DNA of 64,000 nt from Cohnella caldifontis (GTDB lineage Bacteria > Bacillota > Bacilli > Paenibacillales > Paenibacillaceae). Each line of letters begins with the position of its first letter. Positions within the stretch are counted from its first letter, which is position 1. The notes beneath the pieces were generated by a model that saw nothing but the letters and a program-made list of their open reading frames with translations, was not told the origin of the DNA and did not search any database. The DNA lies in NCBI RefSeq assembly GCF_029360585.1, contig NZ_JAQZSJ010000009.1, positions 62,001-126,000 of the forward strand, given 5' to 3'. This document shows positions 33,136 through 41,900 of this stretch, one piece after another. The position numbers and the translations under genes were made by a program.

Positions 33136-34715
33136 TCACGACGAACCGAGTCCGGCCATCCGAGCTGTTGTTGGAGCGGATCGCCCGCGCCGACCCCGCC
33201 CGGCAGGCGATCACGGATCTGAGCGCCAATGGCGTGTATGCGTTAACCTTCGAAGAACTGAACCGGCTCTCGGACCGGGCGGCGCAGGGGCTCATCGAGC
33301 TCGGCGTGCGGGAAGGCGAGAACGTCGCCTATTTGCTGCCCAACGGCTGGGAGTTCGCCGCGCTCACGTTGGCCGTCTGGAAAATCGGCGCCGTCGCCTG
33401 TCCGATGCTTCCGGCGCTCCGGGAGCGGGAAATTCCGTTCATCATGGAGAAATCCCAAAGCAGGATTTTGGTGATTCCGGCGGGGTATCGAGGCTTTCGA
33501 TACGGTCCGCTCATTGACGGCATCCGCGACCGAATGCCCGGCATGAAGTTCTCGGTCACCGTCGATTCGCGGGATCCGTCCGATGTCCGGAGCTGCCTCG
33601 GCGGGCTGGCGGCCAAGGAGCCGGACTTGGAGGAAATCCGGCGGAGACGGCCCGGTCCGGACGCGCCCGCCCAGCTGCTGTTCACGTCGGGCACGACCGG
33701 CGAACCCAAAGGCGTCATCCATTCGCACGGTTCGCTCGGACAAGCTTTAGACGCCCACGTTCGCACTTTGGGCCTCACGGACGAAGACACGATCTGGGTC
33801 CCTTCCCCCATGGCGCATCAAACCGGATTCCTGTACGGGATGTCGCTCGCCATGTTCCTGGGGGCGCCGCAGGTGGTCCAAGCCGAATGGAGCGTGGAGA
33901 CGGCCCGCGCGGCCATCGAGCGCCACGGCGCGACGTTCGTGCAGGCGGCGATGCCGTTCCTGGCCGACCTGACGCGGGCGGACCGCCCTCCCCAAGGTCT
34001 GCGCGCGTTCATCGCCACCGGCGCCCCCGTGCCGCGCAAGCTCGCGCAGGAAGCGGGCCGGCGTCTGTCCTGCAAGGTCGCCGGCGGCTGGGGCTCGACG
34101 GAGACTTGCATGATCAGCGTCGGCTCCGTAACGGATGATGCGGAGGCCTCCTGGAACTCGGACGGCAAGGTCATGCCCGGCCGGGAGATGAAGGTGACGG
34201 GCGAGGACGGCCGCACGCTGCCTCCCGGCAAGGAAGGCTTGTTCAAGGTGAAAACCCCCGCCATGTTCCTCGGGTACCTCCACCATCCGGAGTGGTACGA
34301 AGCCGCGATCGACGCGGAAGGCTTCTTCAACACCGGGGATTTGGCGGTCATCGACGAGGAAGGCAATCTGCGGCTGACCGGCCGCGTCAAAGACGTGATC
34401 AACCGCGGAGGCGTGAAGGTTCCGGTGGCCGAGATCGAAAACCTGCTGTACCAAATGGAGGAGCTGCGCGACGCGGCGATCGTGGGCATGCCCGATCCGC
34501 GGCTCGGCGAAAGGATCTGCGCGTACGTGTCGCTGAAGGAACCGGGGCGGTCTTTGACGCTTGAAGACGTGACCGCCTTCCTGAAAGCGCAGGGCCTGAC
34601 CAAAATCTATTGGCCGGAGCGTCTTGAAGTGATCGACGAGATGCCGCGCACGCCGACGGGGAAAATCCAGAAATACGTACTGAGGCAATGGATCGAGAAA
34701 ATGGGGACGAGGTGA
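33132..34715 (+). CDS. AMP-dependent acyl-CoA ligase
   Basis: A 527-residue ANL-superfamily enzyme that activates a carboxylic acid through an acyl-adenylate to its CoA thioester. The P-loop LFTSGTTGEPKGVIHSHGS (about 180), GWGSTETCMI, FFNTGDLAVIDEEGNLRLTGR and the C-terminal Lys in PRTPTGKIQKYVLR are all present. It resembles cyclohexanecarboxylate/benzoate-type ligases more than fatty-acyl ligases (impression). The ATG overlaps the stop of the EPSP-synthase-like gene (ATGA), so they are translated together. In the proposed pathway it loads shikimate or a dehydrated derivative onto CoA. Confidence 0.9.
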   Translation: MITTNRVRPSELLLERIARADPARQAITDLSANGVYALTFEELNRLSDRAAQGLIELGVREGENVAYLLPNGWEFAALTLAVWKIGAVACPMLPALREREIPFIMEKSQSRILVIPAGYRGFRYGPLIDGIRDRMPGMKFSVTVDSRDPSDVRSCLGGLAAKEPDLEEIRRRRPGPDAPAQLLFTSGTTGEPKGVIHSHGSLGQALDAHVRTLGLTDEDTIWVPSPMAHQTGFLYGMSLAMFLGAPQVVQAEWSVETARAAIERHGATFVQAAMPFLADLTRADRPPQGLRAFIATGAPVPRKLAQEAGRRLSCKVAGGWGSTETCMISVGSVTDDAEASWNSDGKVMPGREMKVTGEDGRTLPPGKEGLFKVKTPAMFLGYLHHPEWYEAAIDAEGFFNTGDLAVIDEEGNLRLTGRVKDVINRGGVKVPVAEIENLLYQMEELRDAAIVGMPDPRLGERICAYVSLKEPGRSLTLEDVTAFLKAQGLTKIYWPERLEVIDEMPRTPTGKIQKYVLRQWIEKMGTR

Positions 34716-34723
34716 TCCGTTTG

Positions 34724-35860
34724 ATGGACGAAGCGCTGTACTCGCAATTGAAGAAGGAAGTCGGGGAGTACGTGAACGGGCGGCTGCATGAGCTGTCCGA
34801 TCGCATCGAGGAGAGCGGCGAATGCGGTCCCGACGTCTGGCGGGAGCTGCGGGAGCGCGGGTATTTGCGGCTGGCCGCGCCAACGGAATACGGCGGTTAC
34901 GGCCTGAGCTTCACCCAGTATTTGCAGCTGCTGGAGCTGTTCTCGCAATCCCACGGCTCCCTGCGGATGATCGTGCACGTCATGAACGGCATTTGGCGCC
35001 CGATCGATTTCCTGGCGAGCCCGGAGCAGCGGGAGCGGTTCGTGGTGCCGCTCGTGCGCGGGGAGATCACGGCGGCATTCGCGCTCACGGAGCCGAACGC
35101 CGGCTCCGGCGCCGACATCCGCACGGCGGCGCGCAAGGAAGGCGATACGCTGATCCTGAACGGCGAGAAGTGGCTCATCACGTTCGGCGATACGGCCGAC
35201 TACTTGATGCTGTACGCGCGGATGGAAGGAACCCGCGGCTATGAAGGGACGATCGCCTTGCTCGTTCCCCGGACGGCGGAGGGCGTGGAGATCGTCCCGA
35301 TGCCGCCGACGCTCGGACTCACCGGAACCGGACACGCGCGCATTCGCCTGAAGGAGGCCCGGGTCCCGGCCGACCACCTGCTGGGCGAGGTCGGACAAGG
35401 CCTGGCAAGCGCCTTGAACGGCTTTCTGGATCCGAGCCGCGTGTGCGTCGGCATGACTTGCGTCGGGCTGGCGCAGCGCGCCTTCGATCTGGCCGTGTCG
35501 CGAAGCCGCGAGCGCGTGACGTTCGGCAAACCGCTGAGCCAGCGGCAGGTCGTGCAAACCTGGATCGCCGAAATGGCCACCGACATCGAAGCCGCACGGC
35601 AGCTCGTCATGTACGCGGGACGCCTTAAGGACGAAGGCGCCCTGACCCCTCCGCCCGCATCGATGGCCAAGCTGTACGCGCTCGAAATGCTGCAGCGGGT
35701 CACCGACAAGGCGCAGCAAATCTGGGGCGGCATCGGCTATTTCAAAGGGTATGAGATCGAGCGGATCTACCGCGACGCGCGGGCGCAGAAGTTCGAGGAA
35801 GGCACGGCGGAAATCCAAAAAGCGGTGATCGCCAAACATTATCTGGCCGGAGAGGGATGA
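34724..35860 (+). CDS. Acyl-CoA dehydrogenase family flavoprotein
   Basis: A 378-residue FAD enzyme of the acyl-CoA dehydrogenase family. Visible are AAFALTEPNAGSGADI (FAD/substrate loop), FGKPLSQRQ, QIWGGIGYFKGYEIERIYRDAR and the C-terminal EEGTAEIQK with the likely catalytic Glu. The ATG at 34724 is chosen because GAGGTGA lies 8 bases upstream; that site contains the stop of the ligase gene. In a shikimate-derived pathway it could interconvert ring double bonds on the CoA thioester, in either direction. A beta-oxidation role is the alternative. Confidence 0.9.
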   Translation: MDEALYSQLKKEVGEYVNGRLHELSDRIEESGECGPDVWRELRERGYLRLAAPTEYGGYGLSFTQYLQLLELFSQSHGSLRMIVHVMNGIWRPIDFLASPEQRERFVVPLVRGEITAAFALTEPNAGSGADIRTAARKEGDTLILNGEKWLITFGDTADYLMLYARMEGTRGYEGTIALLVPRTAEGVEIVPMPPTLGLTGTGHARIRLKEARVPADHLLGEVGQGLASALNGFLDPSRVCVGMTCVGLAQRAFDLAVSRSRERVTFGKPLSQRQVVQTWIAEMATDIEAARQLVMYAGRLKDEGALTPPPASMAKLYALEMLQRVTDKAQQIWGGIGYFKGYEIERIYRDARAQKFEEGTAEIQKAVIAKHYLAGEG

Positions 35861-35866
35861 TGGGGC

Positions 35867-37795
35867 ATGACGGCCTCCTTGCTGCTGCGGCCGGGCCGGA
35901 TCGGGTCCCTCGCGCTGAAGCACCGCATCCTCATGGGCGCGATGCATCTCGGCCTGGAGGGGGACCGCGATTCCCTGCCCCGGCTTAAAGCTTTCTACGA
36001 AGAGCGGGCGCGCGGCGGCGCGGCGCTCATCATCACCGGGCTGACCGCCGTGCTGCCGGAAGGCGGCGGGCACCGCATGTTCTGCCTGACCGAGCCGGAC
36101 CATCGCGAGCAGCTGCGCGAATTGGCGGAAGCCGTCCGGCAGGCTGGAGGCAAGATCGCCCTACAGCTCGCGCATCAAGGCCGGTACGCCCGCAGCGCGG
36201 AGACGGGCCTCCCGCCGAAAGCGCCCAGCGCGATCGCTTCGCGGCTGACGAAGGAAACGCCGGAGGAGATGACGGCTGCCGACATCGCCCGGCTGATCGA
36301 AGCCTTCGCGGAAGGCGCGGCGTTCGCCGCTTCCGCCGGCTTCGACGCCGTCGAGATCATGGGCTCCGAAGGGTATTTGCTGAACGAGTTCGTCTCTCCG
36401 CTGACGAACCGCCGCACGGATGGGTACGGCGGGGACTTGGAAGGGCGGATGCGCGTCTGCCTGGAAATCGTGGAAGCGATCCGCGCGCGGGTCGGCGCGG
36501 ACTTCCCGCTCCTGTACCGGATATCGGGCGACGATCTCATGGAGGGCAGCACGACCTTGGAGGAGACGCTGGCATTCGCCCGCCGGCTCGAGCGCAGCGG
36601 CGCCGATGCGCTCAACGTCGGAATCGGCTGGCACGAATCGACCGTTCCGACCGTAGGCGCCGTCGTGCCCCCCGCGGCCTTCGCGCCGATCGCGGCGGCC
36701 GTTCGGGCGGCGGTCGGCATTCCCGTCATCGGGGCCAACCGCATCCATACCCCGGAAACCGCGGAGGAGGCCCTCTCCCGGGGGGACCTGGATTTCATCG
36801 CGCCTGCCCGTCCCTGGCTGGCGGACCCTTCGTTCGCGAACAAAATCGCCGAGGCGGACCGCGAGGGGCTCAACGTCTGCCTCTCCTGCAACCAAGCCTG
36901 CCTCGACCATGTCATGGGACGTCCGCCGAAGCCGGTTTCCTGCCTCGTCAACCCGAGGGCGGGCCGGGAATGGGAGCCGTTCCCGGCGGCGGATCGGCCT
37001 TTGTCCGTCGCGGTCGTCGGAGGCGGAGTCGCCGGGCTGCAGGCGGCCAAAACGGCCGCGGAGCGCGGGCACCGGGTCACGCTGTTCGAAGCCGCGGATC
37101 GGCTCGGCGGGTTGTTCCGGCTCGCTTCGGCGATTCCCGGCAAGCAGGTGTTCCTTGAAACCGTGCGATACTACGAGGTCGCGCTGCGGCGGCTGGGCGT
37201 CTCGGTTAAGCTCGACACCCGGCCATCTGCCGAAGAGCTCGCGGCGTTCGACCGGGTCGTGCTGGCCACCGGCGTGGAGCCGTATATTCCGGAGGCGATC
37301 GAAGGCGCGGACGATCCCATCGCTTGCACCTATGCGCAGCTGCTGAGCGGGGAGCGCCGCCCGGGACGTAACGTCGTCATCGTCGGCGGAGGCGGCATCG
37401 GCTGCGACGTCGCCCATTATTTGGCCGAGACGGCGCGGGAGGACGGCATCCGCATCACGCTCGTGTCGCGCGCGGAGAAGCCGGCCAAAGGGGTCGGGCT
37501 GACGACGCGGTGGGTGCTGCTGGGCGAGCTCAAACGTTGGGGCGTCCATATGCTGAACGGCTATCGTTGCGTCCGGATCGCCCCGGATGGCGTATGGGCG
37601 GAAAACGGCGGGGAGCGGCGGTTCGTGGAAGCCGATCAAGTCGTGCTCTGCACGGGCCAGCGTTCCCGGAGGGATGTCGCGGAGGATTTGCCGGAAGGAC
37701 GGCCTGCCGATTGGATCGGCGGCGCCGCCGATGCGGCGGAGCTCAATGCCGCCCGGGCGATCCGCCAAGCCTACGAGCTAGCCTTGTCCTTGTAA
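35867..37795 (+). CDS. 2,4-dienoyl-CoA reductase-like flavo-iron-sulfur enzyme
   Basis: A 642-residue enzyme of the FadH/BaiCD/trimethylamine-dehydrogenase family. Residues 1-340 form an FMN TIM barrel (QLAHQGRYAR, FDAVEIMGSEGYLLNEF, RTDGYGGD). A 4Fe-4S motif follows, CLSCNQACLDHV with a fourth Cys in VSCLVNPRAG. The C-terminal half has two dinucleotide-binding folds, AVVGGGVAGLQAAKTAAE for FAD and VVIVGGGGIGCDVAHYL for NAD(P). It reduces conjugated enoyl systems. It lies 6 bases after the dehydrogenase gene in the same operon. In the proposed route it would reduce a cyclohexadiene-carbonyl-CoA intermediate. Confidence 0.9.
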   Translation: MTASLLLRPGRIGSLALKHRILMGAMHLGLEGDRDSLPRLKAFYEERARGGAALIITGLTAVLPEGGGHRMFCLTEPDHREQLRELAEAVRQAGGKIALQLAHQGRYARSAETGLPPKAPSAIASRLTKETPEEMTAADIARLIEAFAEGAAFAASAGFDAVEIMGSEGYLLNEFVSPLTNRRTDGYGGDLEGRMRVCLEIVEAIRARVGADFPLLYRISGDDLMEGSTTLEETLAFARRLERSGADALNVGIGWHESTVPTVGAVVPPAAFAPIAAAVRAAVGIPVIGANRIHTPETAEEALSRGDLDFIAPARPWLADPSFANKIAEADREGLNVCLSCNQACLDHVMGRPPKPVSCLVNPRAGREWEPFPAADRPLSVAVVGGGVAGLQAAKTAAERGHRVTLFEAADRLGGLFRLASAIPGKQVFLETVRYYEVALRRLGVSVKLDTRPSAEELAAFDRVVLATGVEPYIPEAIEGADDPIACTYAQLLSGERRPGRNVVIVGGGGIGCDVAHYLAETAREDGIRITLVSRAEKPAKGVGLTTRWVLLGELKRWGVHMLNGYRCVRIAPDGVWAENGGERRFVEADQVVLCTGQRSRRDVAEDLPEGRPADWIGGAADAAELNAARAIRQAYELALSL

Positions 37796-37838
37796 CGGAC
37801 GGACTCCTATTCTCTTAATCACTTCCGGAAAGGTTGCG

Positions 37839-38633
37839 ATGATCGTGGATTTGTCTTTGTCGATGAAAGGGAAGAGAGCCCTGATTACCGGCAGCTCGCG
37901 CGGCATCGGCCGGGCGACGGCGCGCGCCTTCGCCAAGGAGGGCGCCGACGTCGCCATCCATTACCGGCGGGACGAAGCCGCGGCGAGAGCCGCGGCCGAC
38001 GAGGTCCGCTCTTATGGCGTGAACGCGATCCTCTGCAAGGCCGAGCTGGAATCCCCGGCGGAAATCGACGCCATGTTCGACGCCGTCGCCGAACAATTCG
38101 GCGCGCTCGACGTGTTCATGGCCAATGCGGCCGCGACCGCCTTCAAGCCGGTCATGGAGATGAAAGACTACCACTTCGACCGGACCTATCAGGTCGTGCT
38201 GAAGAGCGTCCTGCACGCGGCGCAGCGAGCCGTTCCCCTGATGGAAGGCCGGAGCGGGCGGATCCTCACCGTGTCCAGCCTGGGCAGCCGGTTCACGCTG
38301 CCGAACTACGCGGGCATCGGTTCCGCCAAAGCCGCGTTGGAATCGCTGACCCGGTATTTGGCGGCGGAGCTCGGTCCCCGGGGGATTACCTGCAACTGCA
38401 TCTCCCCCGGCGTCGTGGAGACGGACTCGGTCCGCTTCTACGCCAAAGAAGGCTTCGAAACGTTCAAGTCGAACGTGATTTCCCGCACGCCGATGGGCCG
38501 GCTGACCCAGCCGGAAGACGTCGCGGGATTGGCGTTGTTTCTGGCCGGCGATGCCGCCGCCTTCATTACCGGGCAAGTCATCGGGGTCGACGGCGGATTG
38601 ACGCTGATCTCGTACGGGCCGGACGGCAGGTGA
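37839..38633 (+). CDS. FabL/ChcA-like SDR enoyl reductase
   Basis: A 264-residue short-chain dehydrogenase. The NAD(P) motif is ITGSSRGIGRATA. The catalytic pair is spaced Tyr-X6-Lys (NYAGIGSAKAAL), the spacing seen in enoyl reductases such as FabI and FabL rather than the Tyr-X3-Lys of ketoreductases. The segments VFMANAAATAFKPVMEM and VSSLGSRFTLPNY resemble B. subtilis FabL. It ends the cluster, 43 bases after the dienoyl-CoA-reductase-like gene. A 1-cyclohexenylcarbonyl-CoA reductase role like ChcA fits; an additional enoyl-ACP reductase is the alternative. AAAGG precedes the ATG. Confidence 0.85.
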   Translation: MIVDLSLSMKGKRALITGSSRGIGRATARAFAKEGADVAIHYRRDEAAARAAADEVRSYGVNAILCKAELESPAEIDAMFDAVAEQFGALDVFMANAAATAFKPVMEMKDYHFDRTYQVVLKSVLHAAQRAVPLMEGRSGRILTVSSLGSRFTLPNYAGIGSAKAALESLTRYLAAELGPRGITCNCISPGVVETDSVRFYAKEGFETFKSNVISRTPMGRLTQPEDVAGLALFLAGDAAAFITGQVIGVDGGLTLISYGPDGR

Positions 38634-38672
38634 AGGCGGAGTTCCCTTCCAAAGTTCAGATGGCGCTGTTCC

Positions 38673-38858
38673 TAACGGACATGACAGCCGTTATTTAAAA
38701 GAATTAGGCGATCTCCCAATCTTAACGGACACCACAGCCCTTAATCGCTCCGTTTCGCGGCAAGTAACCAGTATTTTTACAAAATAAGAGCATCCGTGTC
38801 CGTTAGAATATGAAATGTTGGGAAACGACCGCCATAGCGGCCTCTGTGTCCCTTAGAC
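38673..38858. repeat. Dispersed TAACGGACA repeat cluster, copy 2
   Basis: TAACGGACA occurs directly at 38673 and 38723 (50 bases apart) and inverted as GTCCGTTA and GTCCCTTA at 38798 and 38848 (50 bases apart), the same two-direct, two-inverted layout as at 30188-30375. The context CAGCCGTTATTT recurs in both places. Confidence 0.75.
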
Positions 38859-38892
38859 TGATCGCATCCGAGCCTCGCTGCGGCGTTTTTTC

Positions 38893-39229
38893 GGCGGTCC
38901 ATCGGAAAGACCAGACCGAGCTGCCTTCTCGCCTCGTCCGCCAGCTCCAGGGTCAGCAGCGAATGGGCGGCAGATCGATCAGCGGTCCGCCGGAAAGACC
39001 AGACCGAGCTGCCTTCTCGCTTCATCCGCCAGTTCCAGGGTCAGCAGCGAATGGGCGGCAGATCGATCAGCGGTCCGCCGGAAAGACCAGACCGAGCTGC
39101 CTTCTCGCTTCATCCGCCAGTTCCAGGGTCAGCAGCGAATGGGCGGCAGATCGATCAGCGGTCCGCCGGAAAGACCAGACCGAGCTGCCTTCTCGCCTCG
39201 TCCGCCAGTTCCAGCGTCAGCAGCGAATG
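38893..39229. repeat. 88-bp tandem repeat copying the 3' end of the oxidoreductase gene
   Basis: GTCAGCAGCGAATGG recurs at 38952, 39040, 39128 and 39216, an exact 88-base period. The right-most copy is the real 3' end of the Gfo/Idh gene, including its stop codon. Two complete copies and one partial copy lie downstream of it, each still encoding SLLTLELADEARRQLGLVF then a stop or altered end. The left-most copy is the most diverged. Confidence 0.95.
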
Positions 39230-40147
39230 GACGTGCGAATTCGTCTCGGACTCCGCTTGACCGGTCAACGCCAAACGGATGAACTCTTCGATTTCGTACC
39301 GCATGACCGACTCGCTCTGAGGGACGGACACGTCCTCCGTCCTTCCGTCGCGATAGCGGATTTCCACTTTGGACGGCCGGCTGATCCGTTCGATGATCAT
39401 GCTGCCGTTCTCCCCCTGAATCTCGGACGGCAGCGCCGAATCCGTGATTTTGGAGTAGGTCACCACGGCATCCATCGACGGATATTGCAGCAGGATGCTG
39501 CCCGCGCCGTCGACGCCGGAGTCCAGCATCACGCCGGATGCCTTCAACGCGTCGGGCTTGCCGAACAACACGACGAGCGGATATAACCCGTAGACGCCCA
39601 AGTCCATCAAAGCCCCGTTCGAAAAAACGGGGTTAAACGCGTTCGGCCGTTCGCCCCGCTGATAAGCGTCATACCGGGAAGAATATTGGCAGTATCCGGC
39701 CGTATAACGGCGGATGGGCCCCAGCTTCGGCAGATGCTCTCGGATCGCGCGGAAATTCGGCATCAACGTCGACTTCATCGCTTCCATGAGCACCACGCCG
39801 TTCCGCCGGGCCGCCTCCATCATCGCCCGGAATTCCCGCGCGTTGGAAGCCGCGGGCTTCTCGCACAACACGTGCTTCCCGCCGTCCATACACCGGATCG
39901 CCTGCTCCGCGTGCAGCGAGTTGGGGGACGCAATATACACGGCGTCGAATTCGCCGCTGCCCGCGAACGCCTCGAACGACGTGTACGCGTGCGCCGCTCC
40001 ATGCTTGCCCGCGTACTCCCTCGCCCTCTCCTCCGTCCGCGAATAAACGGCCGCCAGCTCGAACGCCCCGATTTCGCGTCCCGATTCCAAGAACTGATCC
40101 GTAATCCAATTGGTCCCGATGATGCCGAAACGCACTTTGCCCTCCAT
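39155..40147 (-). CDS. Gfo/Idh/MocA family oxidoreductase
   Basis: A 330-residue NAD(P)-dependent oxidoreductase. The N-terminal Rossmann motif is FGIIGTNWI; VYIASPNSLHAEQAI and HVLCEKPAA (with the conserved Lys) mark the family; the C-terminal half is the beta-sheet substrate domain with the GALMDLGVYGLYPL segment. Likely substrates are sugars or cyclitols; the exact one is unknown. The start at 40147 has AGGTGA about 6 bases upstream. Its 3' end has been duplicated in tandem downstream, which leaves the gene itself intact. Confidence 0.88.
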   Translation of the reverse strand: MEGKVRFGIIGTNWITDQFLESGREIGAFELAAVYSRTEERAREYAGKHGAAHAYTSFEAFAGSGEFDAVYIASPNSLHAEQAIRCMDGGKHVLCEKPAASNAREFRAMMEAARRNGVVLMEAMKSTLMPNFRAIREHLPKLGPIRRYTAGYCQYSSRYDAYQRGERPNAFNPVFSNGALMDLGVYGLYPLVVLFGKPDALKASGVMLDSGVDGAGSILLQYPSMDAVVTYSKITDSALPSEIQGENGSMIIERISRPSKVEIRYRDGRTEDVSVPQSESVMRYEIEEFIRLALTGQAESETNSHVHSLLTLELADEARRQLGLVFPADR

Positions 40148-40181
40148 GAATCTCACCTCTGCGCCAGTCTGCTGGATTCCA

Positions 40182-41369
40182 TTATGGACGACTTTCCGTT
40201 TCCAATCCAGCCTTGGCCGGCAATCGGCCGGACGCGAAGGATAAAACTGCAGCCGCCAGGGCAAGCGCGGCCAGACCGCCGGCGATCCAAGGGTGGTAAA
40301 GCGCCGTGGAAAACGCTTCGATCGCGATTCCCCCGGCGCCCGCCCCCAACGCGATGCCCAGATGGACGACCGAGAGGTTGACGCTGAGTACGAAATTGGA
40401 GGACTCCGGCGCTTTGCGGATGAAATAGGTTTGGAGAGCGGGGGCATACGTGAACAATGCGATGAACCATACGATCATCCAACCTTCCCCCGCGAAGACC
40501 GGCGTCCTCGACCAAGGGAGCATCCCTAAGGAGACGATCATCGCGCCGAGCGAGGCGGCGATGACCCGGACGTTCCCCCAACGGTCGATCGCGAATCCGC
40601 CCAAGCGCGAACCGACGATGCCCGCCAAGCCGAGCGCCAGCATCATCGCTCCCGTCCCGGCGGTCGACAGGAAAAGGACCGATTGCAGGAAAGGCGACAC
40701 GTAGGTCAACATGACCGAGTTGCCCATGTTCAGGAGCAAGGACAGCGTGAGTCCGTACGCGATAGAGGGTTGGCGCAGCACGAAAACCTGCTCTTTGAAC
40801 CGCATCGAAACGTCGCCGTCGATCCGGGGAAGCAGACGGCCGAGTCCGCCCAGAACAGCCAAACTCAGCACTCCGAGCATCGCGAAATTCGCCTGCCAGC
40901 CCCACCATCCCGACACGGCTACCCCTATCGGCACTCCAAGCGCCATCGCGCTTCCGAAGCCGAGCGCCGTGACCCCGACCGCCCTCCCGATTTTCCCCGG
41001 AGGCGCCAGCTTCGCGATGGAGCTGACGGCCGCGACGCTGAAGACGCCCGCGCTCAGTCCCAGAATGACCCGGGCGGCGATCATGACGCCGAAGCTCCGG
41101 CTGGCGAACGAAGCCGCGCATCCCAGCACGAACACGGCCAGCGCGGCGGCAAGCAGTTTTTTCCGATCCATTCGGGATGTCGCCAACACCAGCAGCGGGG
41201 TGCCGATGGCGTAGGGCAACGAATAGGCAGACGTGAGCTGCCCCGCCAGCGCGACCGAGATATGCAAGTCGGCGGCTATGGCAGGCAGGATGCCCGCCAC
41301 GACCAACTCGGCGGTCCCGACCAGGAACGCCCCCATTCCCAGCAAGTAAATGGCGATCCAATTTTTCAA
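40182..41369 (-). CDS. MFS transporter, DHA1-type
   Basis: A 395-residue major facilitator protein with 12 predicted membrane segments. The first span holds GAFLVGTAELVVAGILPAIA, typical of the YdhP/AraJ-like DHA1 efflux group, and TSRMDRKKLL is the loop motif after the second and third spans. TTG at 41369 is preferred as start because GGAGAGG lies 9 bases upstream; an ATG at 41378 touches that site. It is divergent from an HxlR regulator, which probably controls it. Substrate unknown. Confidence 0.85.
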   Translation of the reverse strand: MKNWIAIYLLGMGAFLVGTAELVVAGILPAIAADLHISVALAGQLTSAYSLPYAIGTPLLVLATSRMDRKKLLAAALAVFVLGCAASFASRSFGVMIAARVILGLSAGVFSVAAVSSIAKLAPPGKIGRAVGVTALGFGSAMALGVPIGVAVSGWWGWQANFAMLGVLSLAVLGGLGRLLPRIDGDVSMRFKEQVFVLRQPSIAYGLTLSLLLNMGNSVMLTYVSPFLQSVLFLSTAGTGAMMLALGLAGIVGSRLGGFAIDRWGNVRVIAASLGAMIVSLGMLPWSRTPVFAGEGWMIVWFIALFTYAPALQTYFIRKAPESSNFVLSVNLSVVHLGIALGAGAGGIAIEAFSTALYHPWIAGGLAALALAAAVLSFASGRLPAKAGLETESRP

Positions 41370-41403
41370 GCCGACCATCCTCTCCGAATCTGTAATCAAT
41401 CTG

Positions 41404-41465
41404 TTGACAGTATAAGCACCCTGCAAACATAATGTAAGAAGGCAAAGCTTTTGGATATTATCCAA
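41404..41465 (+). promoter_or_regulatory. HxlR gene promoter and palindromic operator
   Basis: TTGACA (41404-41409), an 18-base spacer and CATAAT (41428-41433) form a plus-strand promoter. Some 10 bases after the expected start point lies a perfect 15-bp palindrome, TTGGATATTATCCAA (41451-41465). Its position between the divergent HxlR and MFS genes suggests it is the HxlR operator. Confidence 0.65.
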
Positions 41466-41506
41466 ATAAATTGACTAACTTTAAAAACGTAAGCAGGAGG
41501 GCAGAC

Positions 41507-41839
41507 ATGGGCGAAGAATCGTTCGAGTCCGGGAAAGTTTGCGGAAACATTTGCGAAGTGCTGGAAATTCTCGGGGCGAAGTGGGCGTTCGTGGTCATCG
41601 CGGAGCTGGCGAAAGGCCCCCGGCGGTTCAACCAACTGCGCCGGAACGTGACCGTCGTCAAAACGCAGTCGCTGACCGATACGCTCCGCCATCTGGAGAA
41701 AACCGGCATCGTCCGCCGCGAAGTGTTTCCGACCGTGCCAGTTACCGTGGAATACTCCTTGACCGTGAGAGGAGAAGATTTCCTGTCCGTCCTGACGGAA
41801 ATGAGCGCCTGGGTCGTCCGGTGGAGAAGCCGCGCATAA
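41507..41839 (+). CDS. HxlR family transcriptional regulator
   Basis: A 110-residue winged-helix regulator. CGNICEVLEILGAKWAFVVI is the family opening, with the cysteine often used in redox or electrophile sensing; RRFNQLRRNV and SLTDTLRHLEKTGIVRRE form the DNA-binding part. The start at 41507 follows AGGAGG by 7 bases. Divergent from the MFS transporter, with a 15-bp palindrome in its leader; autoregulation and control of efflux are likely. Confidence 0.88.
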   Translation: MGEESFESGKVCGNICEVLEILGAKWAFVVIAELAKGPRRFNQLRRNVTVVKTQSLTDTLRHLEKTGIVRREVFPTVPVTVEYSLTVRGEDFLSVLTEMSAWVVRWRSRA

Positions 41840-41900
41840 TTTTCCAACTTCGGTCCATCGTATAGGGGATACCGTTCAAGCCAAGGAGTGAACCGTTCCC

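Noticed and set aside
33132-37795. Cluster as a cyclohexanecarboxylate or aromatic degradation operon
   Set aside because: Not excluded, but an EPSP-synthase-like gene translationally coupled to the ligase has no place in a catabolic route, and no hydratase or thiolase is present.
38777-39025. 82-codon minus-strand frame ending in the repeat region
   Set aside because: It is a duplicated gene end (LELADEARRQLGLVF) joined to intergenic sequence, not an independent gene.
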